DNA of 57,789 nt. Source: Casp-actino8 sp964614655. GTDB lineage: Bacteria; Actinomycetota; Acidimicrobiia; Acidimicrobiales; Ilumatobacteraceae. How positions within the stretch are numbered: the first letter of the stretch is position 1; each line of letters begins with the position of its first letter. Position numbers and translations under genes: made by a program. The notes beneath the pieces are model-generated. The model was not told where the DNA came from. It made no database searches and saw nothing but the letters and a program-made list of their open reading frames with translations. Shown here one piece after another: positions 25,853 through 34,309 of this stretch. The stretch covers positions 1 to 57,789 of the forward strand of contig CAZTPF010000011.1 of assembly GCA_964614655.1 (NCBI GenBank), in the 5' to 3' direction.

Positions 25853-26859
25853 GAGGGACGGCCGTCCCAGTCGGAGAAGGCGTCGATCATCGCTTTCACG
25901 TCACCGAGCGGATACAGGATCGGGCAGGTGCAGCCGTGATCGATGTAGTGGGCGACCTTGGCGCGGGCTTCCGCGGGAGTGCCGCTGGCCGTCAACATGT
26001 GGACGATCTCGTCGGGGACCAGTTTGCTCGCTGCGACGACCTGTTCGTGAGTGGCCGGCCAGGTGAGAACCTCGCCGACTGCATCGAGAAGTGACTGGGG
26101 AACGCCCGAGGCCTTCATGATGTGGGGCTGTTGACCGAGGTACTGGGTGACCATGAGGCGCGCCATGTCGATCGCCGTGTCGCGGTCCTCGTGGACCGAA
26201 CAAACGACCAGTTGGGGACGGTCGATGTCGTCGATCGACCGTCCGACTCTCGCCGCCCCACGTGAGAGTGCCTCGATGGCCTGGTCGTTGTACTCGGGTG
26301 AGACCAGATAGTTGAGGACGGCACCGTCGGCGATCTCGCCGGTCAACTCCATCATCTGCATGCCGGTCGCACCGATGTAGATGGGGACGTCCTTGGGTCG
26401 ACGTTCCTGGTACACGTAGTCGAGCTCGACGCCGTCGAGATGGACGTATTCGCCGTGGAAGGTCACGGTCTCGTTGTTCAACAAGGCACGGACAGTGGTG
26501 ACGATCTCGCGCATCACCCGGATCGGCTTGGACCTCTCGATGCCGACCTTTTGAGCCAGGGGATCCCACCAGGCACCGATTCCGAGAATGACCCGACCCG
26601 GTGCCAGATCGTCGAGTGTGGAGAAAGTGGCGGCCAATCGAGCCGGATTGCGGCTCCAACAGTCGACGACCCCGCTGCCGACCTTGATCGTGGAAGTCGA
26701 GGTGGCGAAGGCCGCCATCGGGACCGTCGCTTCTCGTACGAGGCGGCTCTCGGCCTGCCACACCGCGTCGAAACCTTTGCTCTCGGCATAAGTCACGAAA
26801 TCGATACCCTCACGAATCGAGTGGGCGTCTTGTAGATACAGGGCGACAGGTTGGTTCAT
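25849..26859 (-). CDS. LLM-class flavin/F420-dependent oxidoreductase (methylene-H4MPT reductase-like)
   Basis: 336 residues. A luciferase-like barrel with the N-terminal A-E-S-K-G-F-D-A-V-W-Q-A-E-S-R, the conserved G-S-G-V-V-D-C-W-S-R-N-P and L-G-I-G-A-W-W-D-P-L, closest to F420-dependent Mer-type enzymes. It sits between an SsnA-like aminohydrolase and a molybdenum hydroxylase. It could oxidise or reductively open a ring, by analogy with RutA, an LLM enzyme that opens uracil; that role is an inference. AACGAGG lies 10 nt before the ATG at 26859. Confidence 0.87.
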   Translation of the reverse strand: MNQPVALYLQDAHSIREGIDFVTYAESKGFDAVWQAESRLVREATVPMAAFATSTSTIKVGSGVVDCWSRNPARLAATFSTLDDLAPGRVILGIGAWWDPLAQKVGIERSKPIRVMREIVTTVRALLNNETVTFHGEYVHLDGVELDYVYQERRPKDVPIYIGATGMQMMELTGEIADGAVLNYLVSPEYNDQAIEALSRGAARVGRSIDDIDRPQLVVCSVHEDRDTAIDMARLMVTQYLGQQPHIMKASGVPQSLLDAVGEVLTWPATHEQVVAASKLVPDEIVHMLTASGTPAEARAKVAHYIDHGCTCPILYPLGDVKAMIDAFSDWDGRPS

Positions 26860-26883
26860 GGCTGGTCCTCGTTGGTGAATCGG

Positions 26884-27906
26884 TCAGAGACGTGTGAACA
26901 TTCGCTCGGCTGCTTCGGCCGCCTTGCGGCGAACTTCGTCGAGATCGACGCGAGTCGGGCGACCGTCGGCGAGTAGGACTTCGCCCGACGACGAGGTCAC
27001 GGTGGTCGCGCGAACGCCCGGTGTGAACGCCACGTGCCAGGCCGAGTCGACGTGGTCGTAGTTCCAATGGACTCGATCGTCGGCGCACTCGGGCAGAAAG
27101 GCGTACCCGTTGGCCAGCCAACTCCAAGTCGTGTCGGGGGAGGCCGTGATGTCATCGGCTCGGTGGGCCACGTAGGCGAGGCGGAATTCCTCCATCATGT
27201 CGGCGCCGATTCCGTCGGAGCCGAGAACGATGCGATTGGAGCGCGCGGCCGGGCGGGCGTAACCGACGGAGTTGTTCATGTTGCTGCGTGGATTGTGAGC
27301 GATGGTTCCCGGAAGGTCGCGATCGAGATGGACACAGTGAACGAGCAGCCAATCGTCCTGGGCGAGTGATTCGAGGCGTCGGCCAGCATCTCGATCGTCG
27401 ATGCCTTCAGCCACGTGAATGTGCACTCCGACCCCGAGATCTCGAGCCAACCCAGCGGCGGCCTCCAGGGTGTCGTCGGAGCACGTGAAGGCCGCATGAA
27501 CGCCGACCAGTCCGGGTTTCCCGCTTTTCAAGTAGCGCTCGTTCTCGGCCAGGCCGCGGCGAGCCCCGTCGGCCCCGTGCCGGTCGGTGACTCCGTACGA
27601 GCAGGAGACCCGCACTCCGACTTCGGAGCACGCATCGTGAACGAGGTCGAGAACACCGTCGATTACCGATGGACTCTCGTGATGATCGACGATCCCCGTC
27701 GTGCCGCTCATGAGTGCTTCGACGGCACCGAGTTTGGCCGACCAGTACACAACTTCGGGGTCGAGGGCCATGTCGAGTCGCCACCAGATCGATTCGAGGA
27801 TGGAACGGAAATCGCGAGGAGTCGAGGGTGGGGCGGGCATGCCGCGAGCCAAGGACGAATAGAGGTGGTGATGAGCACAGACGAGTCCGGGAGTGGTGTC
27901 GGTCAT
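26884..27906 (-). CDS. ssnA: SsnA-like aminohydrolase lacking the usual N-terminal beta-domain
   Basis: 340 residues. Amidohydrolase-superfamily deaminase resembling SsnA of E. coli, which is encoded with molybdenum hydroxylases. Landmarks: P-G-L-V-C-A-H-H-H-L-Y-S-S-L-A-R-G (metal HxH), I-W-W-R-L-D, I-V-D-H-H-E, G-V-H-I-H-V-A-E, H-N-P-R-S-N-M-N-N and G-S-D-G-I-G-A-D. Family members carry about 55 residues before this HxH motif; here it starts at about residue 11. The ATG at 27906 overlaps the previous gene's stop (ATGA); the frame is open upstream but only inside the neighbouring gene. The C-terminal part of the composite beta-domain is present. Either the fold tolerates the loss, or translation starts upstream within the XDH gene. 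Confidence 0.83.
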   Translation of the reverse strand: MTDTTPGLVCAHHHLYSSLARGMPAPPSTPRDFRSILESIWWRLDMALDPEVVYWSAKLGAVEALMSGTTGIVDHHESPSVIDGVLDLVHDACSEVGVRVSCSYGVTDRHGADGARRGLAENERYLKSGKPGLVGVHAAFTCSDDTLEAAAGLARDLGVGVHIHVAEGIDDRDAGRRLESLAQDDWLLVHCVHLDRDLPGTIAHNPRSNMNNSVGYARPAARSNRIVLGSDGIGADMMEEFRLAYVAHRADDITASPDTTWSWLANGYAFLPECADDRVHWNYDHVDSAWHVAFTPGVRATTVTSSSGEVLLADGRPTRVDLDEVRRKAAEAAERMFTRL

Positions 27907-30497
27907 GAGTCGGATTCGTCCTTCGACGGACGCATAGGGAGCTTGTTTCGCCAGGCGCCATCGACTTGATGGAGTGCCGCGGCCACGGCACCGGCCGTCG
28001 GGACGAGACCGATCTCGCCGACACCCTTGATTCCGTACGGCGCCGACGGTTCGGGTGACTCGACGAGGATCACTTCGACCGGAGGCATGTCCTTGGCTCG
28101 GATGATTCCGAGGGCGCGCAGGGTCGTGGGCAACGGAAAGCCTGTTTCGGGATCGGACGGGAAATCTTCGGAGAGCGCATAGCCGAGTCCCATGTGAACG
28201 CTGCCTTCGATCTGTCCCTCGCAGAGCGTGGGGTTGACGGCGCGCCCGACGTCGTGTGCCGCCACGACCCGATCGATCGACCCATCGGTCGGATCCATCA
28301 CCACCAATTGGCACGCGTATCCGAATGTGGAGTGAATGATGGGATTCTCGACTTCGCCCAACTTGTTGGTCCAGTCCACGCGGTACTCGCCGACGTGGTC
28401 GACATCAGGGGCACAATTCGCGGCTCGCGCCGCCTCACACGCGGCTTTCACCGCCCCGGCGCCCATGAGAGTGCCCCGAGAGCCGGTGGTCTGGCCGAAC
28501 CCGAGTTCACGCGTCGTGTCGACGATGACGCGAATACGAGACGGATCGACATCCAGTTCGTGCACGACGACCTGGAGTGCGACCGTGTTGACGCCTTGCC
28601 CCATTTCGGTCCATCCGTGACGAACTTCCACGGTGCCGTCACTGCAGAACCGGACCACGGCGCGAGTGATCTCCTTGAAGCCGTTGCCGAGACCGCTGTT
28701 CTTCAACCCGAGTCCGACACCAACTGCTCGACCGGATGCAACAGCCGCATCGTGATGCGGTTTCATCTCGTCGAGACAACGCTCGGCGCCGAGACAACCG
28801 TCGTCCATGATCTGTCCCGGCCCCCAGACCTGACCCGGTTTGATGACATTTCGTTTGCGTATCTCCCAGCCGCTGATGCCCACTTTCTCGGCGAGTCGAT
28901 CGAGGACACCCTCCATGGCGAACTGGGCCTGGTTGGCTCCGAATCCCCGGAAGGCTCCACACACCGGGTTGTTGGTACGAACAGCGGTGGCCCGAACGTC
29001 GATCGTCGGCAGGTGATACGGGCCAGACGCGTGTCCGGCCATGCGCTCGAGAACCTTCATGCCGACACTCGCGTAGGCGCCACTGTCGCCGATGGCCCGG
29101 ACCCGCAGTGCGGTCAGAATCCCCTGGTCGTCACAACCGATCTCGTACGACATGCGGATCGGATGTCGTTTCGCATGCATGAGGAAGGACTCCTCGCGTG
29201 ACAACGTGCATTTGACGGGACGGTCGAGGATCCACGCGGCCAGTGCGGCATGCGCCTGGTTGCTCATGTCCTCTTTGCCGCCGAAGGCTCCACCGTTGGT
29301 GACCAGTTCGACGGTGACGCAATCGTTGTCGAGTCCGAGAACTCGGGCGATGTCGTTGCGGTCGTCCCACACACCTTGTCCGCCCGAATACACGTGCAGG
29401 TGGCGGCGCCCGTCGCGGACCTCGGGAACGGCGAGAGTGCTCTCGGGTTCGAGGAAGGCGTGCTCGATTCGTTGGGTCTCGAAGGTCTCGGACACCACGT
29501 GAGTCGACGTCGAGAAAGCGGAATCGACGTCACCTCGCGCGTAGGCGCTGACGCTGAGTGTGTTGGAGTCGGTGCCCCAGACCGCGATGTCCTCGTCGGA
29601 CAATGCCTTCTCGGGGTCGGTGACCACAGGAAGTGATCGATACTCCACGTCGACCAGCTCGGCGGCCCGACGGGCCGAGAGTCGCGTGTCGGCGATCACG
29701 ACGGCCAGAACGTCGCCGGCATAGCTGGTTCGACCTCCGACCGGGATCATGATCGGCCAGTCCTTGTGGATGAGACCGACCTTCAGTTCACCCGGGACAT
29801 CGGCGGCAGTGAGAACTCTCACGACACCTGGGGCCGCGGTGGCGCGGGAGGTGTCGATACCGACGACGTCGGCTCGCGCGTGAGCGGTGAGATGCAGAGC
29901 GGCGTGGAGCATTCCCGGCACTCGGAGATCGTCGACGTATCCACGGTCACCGAGTGCCAATTCTTCCGCTTCGTACTTGACGCCTCGTGAGCCGATTCCG
30001 CCTGGAACGACGGGGGAGACCGGCTTGCCCTGCGCCACGGCCTCGATGGCGTCGAGAACTTTGACGTACCCGGTGCAACGACACAGATTGGCGCCGAGAT
30101 GGCGACTCATGTCGGCCCGAGTGAGCGACGATCCCTTCTTGTCGATCTGACCTTTCGCTCGCATGACGATGCCAGGAATGCAGAAGCCGCACTGCAATCC
30201 TCCGCAGGCGGCGAAAGCCGTTGCGTAGCGATCACGCTCTTCGTCGGGAAGGCCTTCGAGCGTGACCACATTCTTGCCGGCGACCTTGGGAAGAGGCTGT
30301 TGGCAGCTGACCACAGGCTTGCCGTCGATCAACACGGTGCAACAACCGCATTGACCAGAGGGAGAGCATCCGTCCTTCGGCGATGTGATGTCGAGTTCCT
30401 CGCGCAGAGCGGCGAGCAGGTGGGGGTGGGACGGGTCGACGGTCACGTTTCGACCGTTGACGTTCAGCGACACTCGGGTTTCGGAGATCGAAGTCAT
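27903..30497 (-). CDS. Fused [2Fe-2S]-molybdopterin hydroxylase (XdhD / selenium-dependent xanthine dehydrogenase-like)
   Basis: 864 residues. A single chain holds both redox parts. Residues about 8-165 contain two 2Fe-2S clusters (C-S-P-S-G-Q-C-G-C-C and C-G-F-C-I-P-G with C-R-C-T-G-Y). Residues about 175-860 form the molybdopterin domain, with G-G-A-F-G-G-K-E-D, C-G-A-F-R-G-F-G and the catalytic G-I-K-G-V-G-E. The layout matches E. coli XdhD and aldehyde oxidoreductase-type enzymes, which pair with SsnA. No dedicated FAD subunit adjoins it; the one at 25022 may serve, or another acceptor is used. The ATG at 30497 overlaps the upstream stop (ATGA). Confidence 0.9.
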   Translation of the reverse strand: MTSISETRVSLNVNGRNVTVDPSHPHLLAALREELDITSPKDGCSPSGQCGCCTVLIDGKPVVSCQQPLPKVAGKNVVTLEGLPDEERDRYATAFAACGGLQCGFCIPGIVMRAKGQIDKKGSSLTRADMSRHLGANLCRCTGYVKVLDAIEAVAQGKPVSPVVPGGIGSRGVKYEAEELALGDRGYVDDLRVPGMLHAALHLTAHARADVVGIDTSRATAAPGVVRVLTAADVPGELKVGLIHKDWPIMIPVGGRTSYAGDVLAVVIADTRLSARRAAELVDVEYRSLPVVTDPEKALSDEDIAVWGTDSNTLSVSAYARGDVDSAFSTSTHVVSETFETQRIEHAFLEPESTLAVPEVRDGRRHLHVYSGGQGVWDDRNDIARVLGLDNDCVTVELVTNGGAFGGKEDMSNQAHAALAAWILDRPVKCTLSREESFLMHAKRHPIRMSYEIGCDDQGILTALRVRAIGDSGAYASVGMKVLERMAGHASGPYHLPTIDVRATAVRTNNPVCGAFRGFGANQAQFAMEGVLDRLAEKVGISGWEIRKRNVIKPGQVWGPGQIMDDGCLGAERCLDEMKPHHDAAVASGRAVGVGLGLKNSGLGNGFKEITRAVVRFCSDGTVEVRHGWTEMGQGVNTVALQVVVHELDVDPSRIRVIVDTTRELGFGQTTGSRGTLMGAGAVKAACEAARAANCAPDVDHVGEYRVDWTNKLGEVENPIIHSTFGYACQLVVMDPTDGSIDRVVAAHDVGRAVNPTLCEGQIEGSVHMGLGYALSEDFPSDPETGFPLPTTLRALGIIRAKDMPPVEVILVESPEPSAPYGIKGVGEIGLVPTAGAVAAALHQVDGAWRNKLPMRPSKDESDS

Positions 30498-31465
30498 GAT
30501 GGTCGAATCACTCCTCGCTGGCTCGTGAGACGGGTGTAGACCTCGGGACGGCGATAGCGATCGAAGTCGAACAAGGTCTCTTTGTAGCGAGCACACCAAT
30601 CGAGGTCGCACTCGGCGACGATCAGTTCGTCATCTGCCGTGACGGTCTGCGCGACGATCTGCCCACTCGGCGCGATGATGCACGACTGGGCGAGTGAATC
30701 GACACCCTCCTCGACGCCACCTTTGGCGACACCGACCACCCAAGTTCCGTTCTGATAGGCCCCTGCTTGCATGACGAGTGAATTGTGGAAGCCCTGCAGC
30801 ACGTCCTGACTCGGATCGGGCACGTAGTGGATCGGCGTGTTGTACCCGCACAGGATGAGCTCGACACCTTGCAAGCCCATTTCACGGTAGGACTCCGGCC
30901 AACGTCGATCGTTGCAGATCATCATTCCAACGATGCCGTCGAAGGCACGCCAGACCGGGAAGCCCTCGTCACTCGGTTCGAAGTAGTAGCGCTCGGCGTG
31001 TTGGAACGGGCGGTCGGGTTCGTTGGCCTCGTGCCCAGGTATGTGAACCTTTCGATACTTCCCGACGATCGAGCCGTCACGTTCGACCAACACCTGAGTG
31101 TTGAAGCGATGTCTCGACCCGTCGGAATCGGGTTCGGTGAGTTCGGCATACCCGAGGCAGAAGCCGATACCGAGGCGTTCGGCTTCGGCGAACAGGGGAG
31201 CGGTATCGGCGTTCGGCATCGACGACTCGTACCAATGGTCGGCGCGCGAGATGTCCGACTCGAACCAGCGAGGAAAGAACGTCGTGAGCGCCAGCTCGGG
31301 ATAGACGACGAGTTGGACACCGCGCTCGTGCCCCTGGTGGAGCAGAGCGATCAACCTGTCGACCACCTCGGCGCGCGAATGATCTCGTTGGATCGGGCCC
31401 AGTTGGGCGGCGCCGACCACGACCGAACGTCGTGATTCACGGGTATGTGTGAAGATCCGACTCAT
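30494..31465 (-). CDS. N-carbamoyl-D-amino-acid hydrolase-like (nitrilase superfamily)
   Basis: 323 residues. Predicted to hydrolyse an N-carbamoyl compound to amine, CO2 and NH3. The nitrilase triad is Glu57 (Y-P-E-L), Lys139 (Y-R-K-V-H) and Cys184 (M-I-C-N-D-R-R-W-P-E). The spacing (82 and 45) closely matches known D-carbamoylases. Further D-carbamoylase hallmarks are R-P-F-Q-H, Y-F-E-P, G-Y-N-T-P-I-H and M-Q-A-G-A-Y-Q-N. The ATG at 31465 overlaps the upstream L-type hydrolase gene by 4 bp, although its frame is open far upstream on that strand. The true substrate may be another ureido acid. Confidence 0.87.
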   Translation of the reverse strand: MSRIFTHTRESRRSVVVGAAQLGPIQRDHSRAEVVDRLIALLHQGHERGVQLVVYPELALTTFFPRWFESDISRADHWYESSMPNADTAPLFAEAERLGIGFCLGYAELTEPDSDGSRHRFNTQVLVERDGSIVGKYRKVHIPGHEANEPDRPFQHAERYYFEPSDEGFPVWRAFDGIVGMMICNDRRWPESYREMGLQGVELILCGYNTPIHYVPDPSQDVLQGFHNSLVMQAGAYQNGTWVVGVAKGGVEEGVDSLAQSCIIAPSGQIVAQTVTADDELIVAECDLDWCARYKETLFDFDRYRRPEVYTRLTSQRGVIRPS

Positions 31466-32739
31466 GAACGACTCCCGACGGCATCGTCGGCCGCCTCGGC
31501 CCGGAAATCGACGTCGATCAATTCCATCATCACGTCGAGAAGCAATTGGGTTCCCTCCACCAGGTCGGCGTCGTCGGTGTGTTCGGCTGGGTTGTGACTG
31601 ATCCCTAGGTGCGACGGCGTGAAGATCATGGCCGTCGGGCAGACGCGAGCCAGCATCTGCGCGTCGTGCCCGGCACCGGAAGGGAGGCGCCGCACCTCGT
31701 GACCCCGACGGCGGATGGCTCGTTCGACGACGTCGACGACACCGTGATCGAATTCGACCGGCTCGAACCGCGCCAGAACCCGACGTGAGATCGACACACC
31801 TTCGTCGTCGGCGATCGTTCGAAGGTATTCGTCGATCTCGTTCTCGGCCGAGGCCAAGAGATGCTCGTCGGTGTTGCGAACGTCGAGGGTGAGAGTCGCC
31901 GACCGGGGAACGACGTTGATGAGGTTCGGAACGATCTCGATTCTTCCGACCGTGCAGACCTGGTCGCCGCCCATGCGATCGGCCAGCTCCCGAAGGAACA
32001 CCGTCAATCGTGCCGCGACGAGTGCCGGGTCGCGACGCATCGACATGGGGGTGGTACCGGCATGGTTGCTCTGGCCTTCGATGGTGATCTCCCGCCACGA
32101 AATTCCCTGGACGCCGGTCACGGCCCCGAAGCGGATGCCCTCTCGTTCGAGGACCGGTCCTTGTTCGATGTGGAGTTCGACGAAGGCGTGCGGTACCGGA
32201 CCCGGACAGGGGATCGATCCCTCGTAGCCGATGCGGCGCAATTCGTCGCCGAAGGTGGGTCCGTCGATCGACGGGGTCGACAGAGCTTCTTCGACGGAGA
32301 GTCCGCCGACGTAGACGAGGGACCCCAGCATGTCGGGTTGGAAACGCGCCCCTTCTTCGTTGCTGAAGATCGTCACGGCGATCGGACGACCGGGTCGGAC
32401 TCCGGCCTGCATGAGCGTCTCGACGACCTCGAGACCGGCGAGCACTCCGAGATTGCCGTCGTAACGACCTCCTGTGCGGACGGTGTCGATGTGGGAGCCG
32501 GTCATGACCGGCGAACCCGATCCGATCTCCCAGGTGCCCGTGACGTTGCCGACCACGTCGACGGTGACGGTGAGGCCGAGGTCTTTCATCCAGGTGACGA
32601 CCAGATCTCGTCCGAGACGATCCTCGTCGGTGAGAGCGAGACGGCACGATCCGCCACCTTCGATCGGACCGATGAGGGCCAGCTCCTCGAGACGTGCGAG
32701 AAGACGACGACCGTCGACGACCGGGAGCCCCTCCTGCAT
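31462..32739 (-). CDS. Zn-dependent M20-family hydrolase (L-carbamoylase / allantoate amidohydrolase / beta-ureidopropionase type)
   Basis: 425 residues. It hydrolyses ureido bonds of L-N-carbamoyl amino acids, allantoate or ureidopropionate. Bimetal-site residues lie in G-S-H-I-D-T-V, G-R-Y-D-G-N-L-G and S-N-E-E-G-A-R-F. H-I-E-Q-G-P-V-L-E is the hallmark of the HyuC/AllC group, and the dimerisation domain with S-N-H-A-G-T-T-P-M is complete. The C-terminal S-G-A-G-H-D-A-Q and H-N-P-A-E positions are also present. It is the first gene of the operon; its ATG follows a TAAACT -10 box by 6 nt. Confidence 0.9.
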   Translation of the reverse strand: MQEGLPVVDGRRLLARLEELALIGPIEGGGSCRLALTDEDRLGRDLVVTWMKDLGLTVTVDVVGNVTGTWEIGSGSPVMTGSHIDTVRTGGRYDGNLGVLAGLEVVETLMQAGVRPGRPIAVTIFSNEEGARFQPDMLGSLVYVGGLSVEEALSTPSIDGPTFGDELRRIGYEGSIPCPGPVPHAFVELHIEQGPVLEREGIRFGAVTGVQGISWREITIEGQSNHAGTTPMSMRRDPALVAARLTVFLRELADRMGGDQVCTVGRIEIVPNLINVVPRSATLTLDVRNTDEHLLASAENEIDEYLRTIADDEGVSISRRVLARFEPVEFDHGVVDVVERAIRRRGHEVRRLPSGAGHDAQMLARVCPTAMIFTPSHLGISHNPAEHTDDADLVEGTQLLLDVMMELIDVDFRAEAADDAVGSRS

Positions 32740-32745
32740 GCCAAG

Positions 32746-32763
32746 AGTTTACATTTTGTCAAA
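32746..32763 (-). promoter_or_regulatory. Operon promoter -10 (TAAACT) overlapped by an AT-rich near-palindrome
   Basis: On the minus strand TAAACT (32751 to 32746) lies 6 nt before the ATG of the L-type hydrolase. It overlaps TTTGACA-AAA-TGTAAA (32763 to 32748), an imperfect dyad (TTTGACA versus TTTACA) that stands out in GC-rich DNA. It could be the operator for the N-heterocycle operon. TTGACA here is too close to serve as the -35 element of this -10. Confidence 0.4.
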
Positions 32764-32787
32764 TCGTCCACCTCGTGATCGGCCTGC

Positions 32788-32793
32788 CATAGT
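32788..32793 (+). promoter_or_regulatory. -10 box of leaderless TSUP exporter promoter
   Basis: CATAGT, 6 nt, GTG 32800. It is back to back with the operon promoter in a 60-bp divergent spacer. Confidence 0.45.
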
Positions 32794-32799
32794 CGCTCT

Positions 32800-33543
32800 G
32801 TGGCGTCGATCGGTGGCTGGAGCGAATGGATCATCGTCGCCTTGGCCGTCCTCGTCGCGGCCACCGCTCAGTACACGGCCGGATTCGGTTTTGCGCTCCT
32901 CGGGGTTCCGCTCATGGCGACGGCGATCGACACCCACGATGCCGTCATCATCACGGTGTGGCTCGGGCTGGTCACGAGTTCGGCCCAATCGATCGAAGGC
33001 CGGCGAGTCGTCGACCGCCCTCTGGCGGGCCGTTTGACGATCGGCACGTTGATCGGTGTTCCGATCGGATCGACGGTCTTCGTTCTCGTGGCCGAGCGAA
33101 CACTCACGATCGTCCTCGGCATGTGCGTCCTCGTCGCCACGGTGGTTCTGGCGCGAGGTTTCCGTCTGAAATCCCCGAGTACGCGACCCGAGTGGATCGC
33201 CGGGATCGTGTCCGGGGCTCTGGCATCGTCGCTCGCGACCAACGGCCCTCCTCTCGTCGCCGTTCTTCAGGCACGAGGGCTACCGATCGCGGTTTTTCGG
33301 GCGACCATCAACACGGTGTTCGCCGTGGCCAACGTCCTGGCCCTGATCGCTTTCGCCTTCACCGGGGATCTCGAACTTCGTCAGGTCGTGCTTTCGGGCA
33401 CCACTCTTCCGATCCTTGGTTGCGGAGTCGCCCTCGGACTCAAGTTGCGACGACTGATCGACGAGACACGAGCCCGGCGAGTCGTCCTCGGCCTCCTCGC
33501 TCTCGCCGGACTTTCGGCTCTGGCGTCGGCGGCGTTGTCGTGA
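32800..33543 (+). CDS. TSUP (TauE/SafE) family membrane exporter
   Basis: 247 residues with about eight hydrophobic helices and the TSUP repeats; the N-terminal G-F-G-F-A-L-L-G-V-P and the mid A-T-N-G-P-P-L-V are family landmarks. TSUP proteins move sulfite, sulfoacetate or other small organic anions. It is divergently transcribed from the N-heterocycle operon and shares its 60-bp control region, so it may export or import a product of that pathway, or serve sulfur released by the sulfatase. GTG 32800 follows CATAGT by 6 nt. Confidence 0.88.
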   Translation: MASIGGWSEWIIVALAVLVAATAQYTAGFGFALLGVPLMATAIDTHDAVIITVWLGLVTSSAQSIEGRRVVDRPLAGRLTIGTLIGVPIGSTVFVLVAERTLTIVLGMCVLVATVVLARGFRLKSPSTRPEWIAGIVSGALASSLATNGPPLVAVLQARGLPIAVFRATINTVFAVANVLALIAFAFTGDLELRQVVLSGTTLPILGCGVALGLKLRRLIDETRARRVVLGLLALAGLSALASAALS

Positions 33544-33546
33544 CCG

Positions 33547-34266
33547 CTATGCGCTGAAGATCGACAGCCACTGGGACTTGTCGGTGGGCTTCAGCACGAA
33601 ATTGTGTCGGCGAACGTCGACGAGAGGTTCGGCCGGAGCCGGCGAATAGCGGTGACCCGGGAAGACGATGGTGTCGTCAGGGAGTGAATCGAGAAGTCGC
33701 AAGCTGTCGAACATCGCCTCCGGATCGCTTCCGGGAAGATCGGTTCGCCCGCAACCGTCGAGGAACAGGGTGTCCCCCGACACCAGGGCTCCGCGGACGC
33801 AGAAGCATTGACTGCCCGGCGTGTGGCCGGGCGTGTGGAGGCATTCGATCTCGACGTGGCCGGCGGACACGACGTCACCACCGTCGTGGAGGACGAGAGA
33901 GTCGGCCCCGACTCCGGACGTACGCTCGACCCAGGGTGCCTCGTGGCGGTTGACGTGGATCGGTACGTCGACCCGTTCGAGCAGACGGGCGATGCCGTCG
34001 ATTCGGTAGCCCATCATCTGACCACCGATGTGGTCAGGGTGGTAGTGGGTGGCGAGGACGCCCGTGAGGCGCATTCCGTCGTCGTCGAGGATGTCGAGCA
34101 GATCGTCGACTGCATAAGCGGGATCGACGAGTAGACAGTCTCCCGTCGAGCGATCGCCGATCGCGTAGACGAAGTTCACCATCTGGCCGGCCAGAGGATC
34201 GCCGACGGCGAAATCGTGGCCGGACAGAAGTTGACGGAAGTAGAGATCGGCGTTGTCGGTTTTCAT
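33547..34266 (-). CDS. MBL-fold metallo-hydrolase (glyoxalase II / persulfide dioxygenase-like)
   Basis: 239 residues. The metal-binding motif is T-H-Y-H-P-D-H-I-G-G. Further ligands are in H-T-P-G-H-T-P-G-S and V-S-G-D-T-L-F-L-D, and the C-terminal F-P-G-H-R-Y closes the site. This set is typical of hydroxyacylglutathione hydrolase and persulfide dioxygenase groups. Proximity to a TSUP exporter hints at sulfur handling, which is an inference. GAAGGTG precedes the ATG at 34266. It ends 3 bp from the convergent TSUP gene. Confidence 0.88.
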   Translation of the reverse strand: MKTDNADLYFRQLLSGHDFAVGDPLAGQMVNFVYAIGDRSTGDCLLVDPAYAVDDLLDILDDDGMRLTGVLATHYHPDHIGGQMMGYRIDGIARLLERVDVPIHVNRHEAPWVERTSGVGADSLVLHDGGDVVSAGHVEIECLHTPGHTPGSQCFCVRGALVSGDTLFLDGCGRTDLPGSDPEAMFDSLRLLDSLPDDTIVFPGHRYSPAPAEPLVDVRRHNFVLKPTDKSQWLSIFSA

Positions 34267-34296
34267 GGCACCTTCGATTCGTCGCTCGTGACGGCC

Positions 34297-34302
34297 TACG
34301 CT
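34297..34302 (+). promoter_or_regulatory. -10 box of leaderless proA-like promoter
   Basis: TACGCT, 7 nt, GTG 34310. The in-frame ATG at 34304 would precede the expected transcription start. Confidence 0.45.
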
Positions 34303-34309
34303 AATGGGC

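Noticed and set aside
30494..32647. 717-codon minus-strand frame joining the D-carbamoylase to upstream sequence
   Set aside because: The upstream part is Arg/His-rich shadow of the M20 hydrolase; the conserved protein begins at 31465 with an ATGA overlap.
32757..32762. TTGACA as a -35 promoter element
   Set aside because: Only 5 bp separate it from the TAAACT -10 box on the same strand, far from the usual 16-18 bp.
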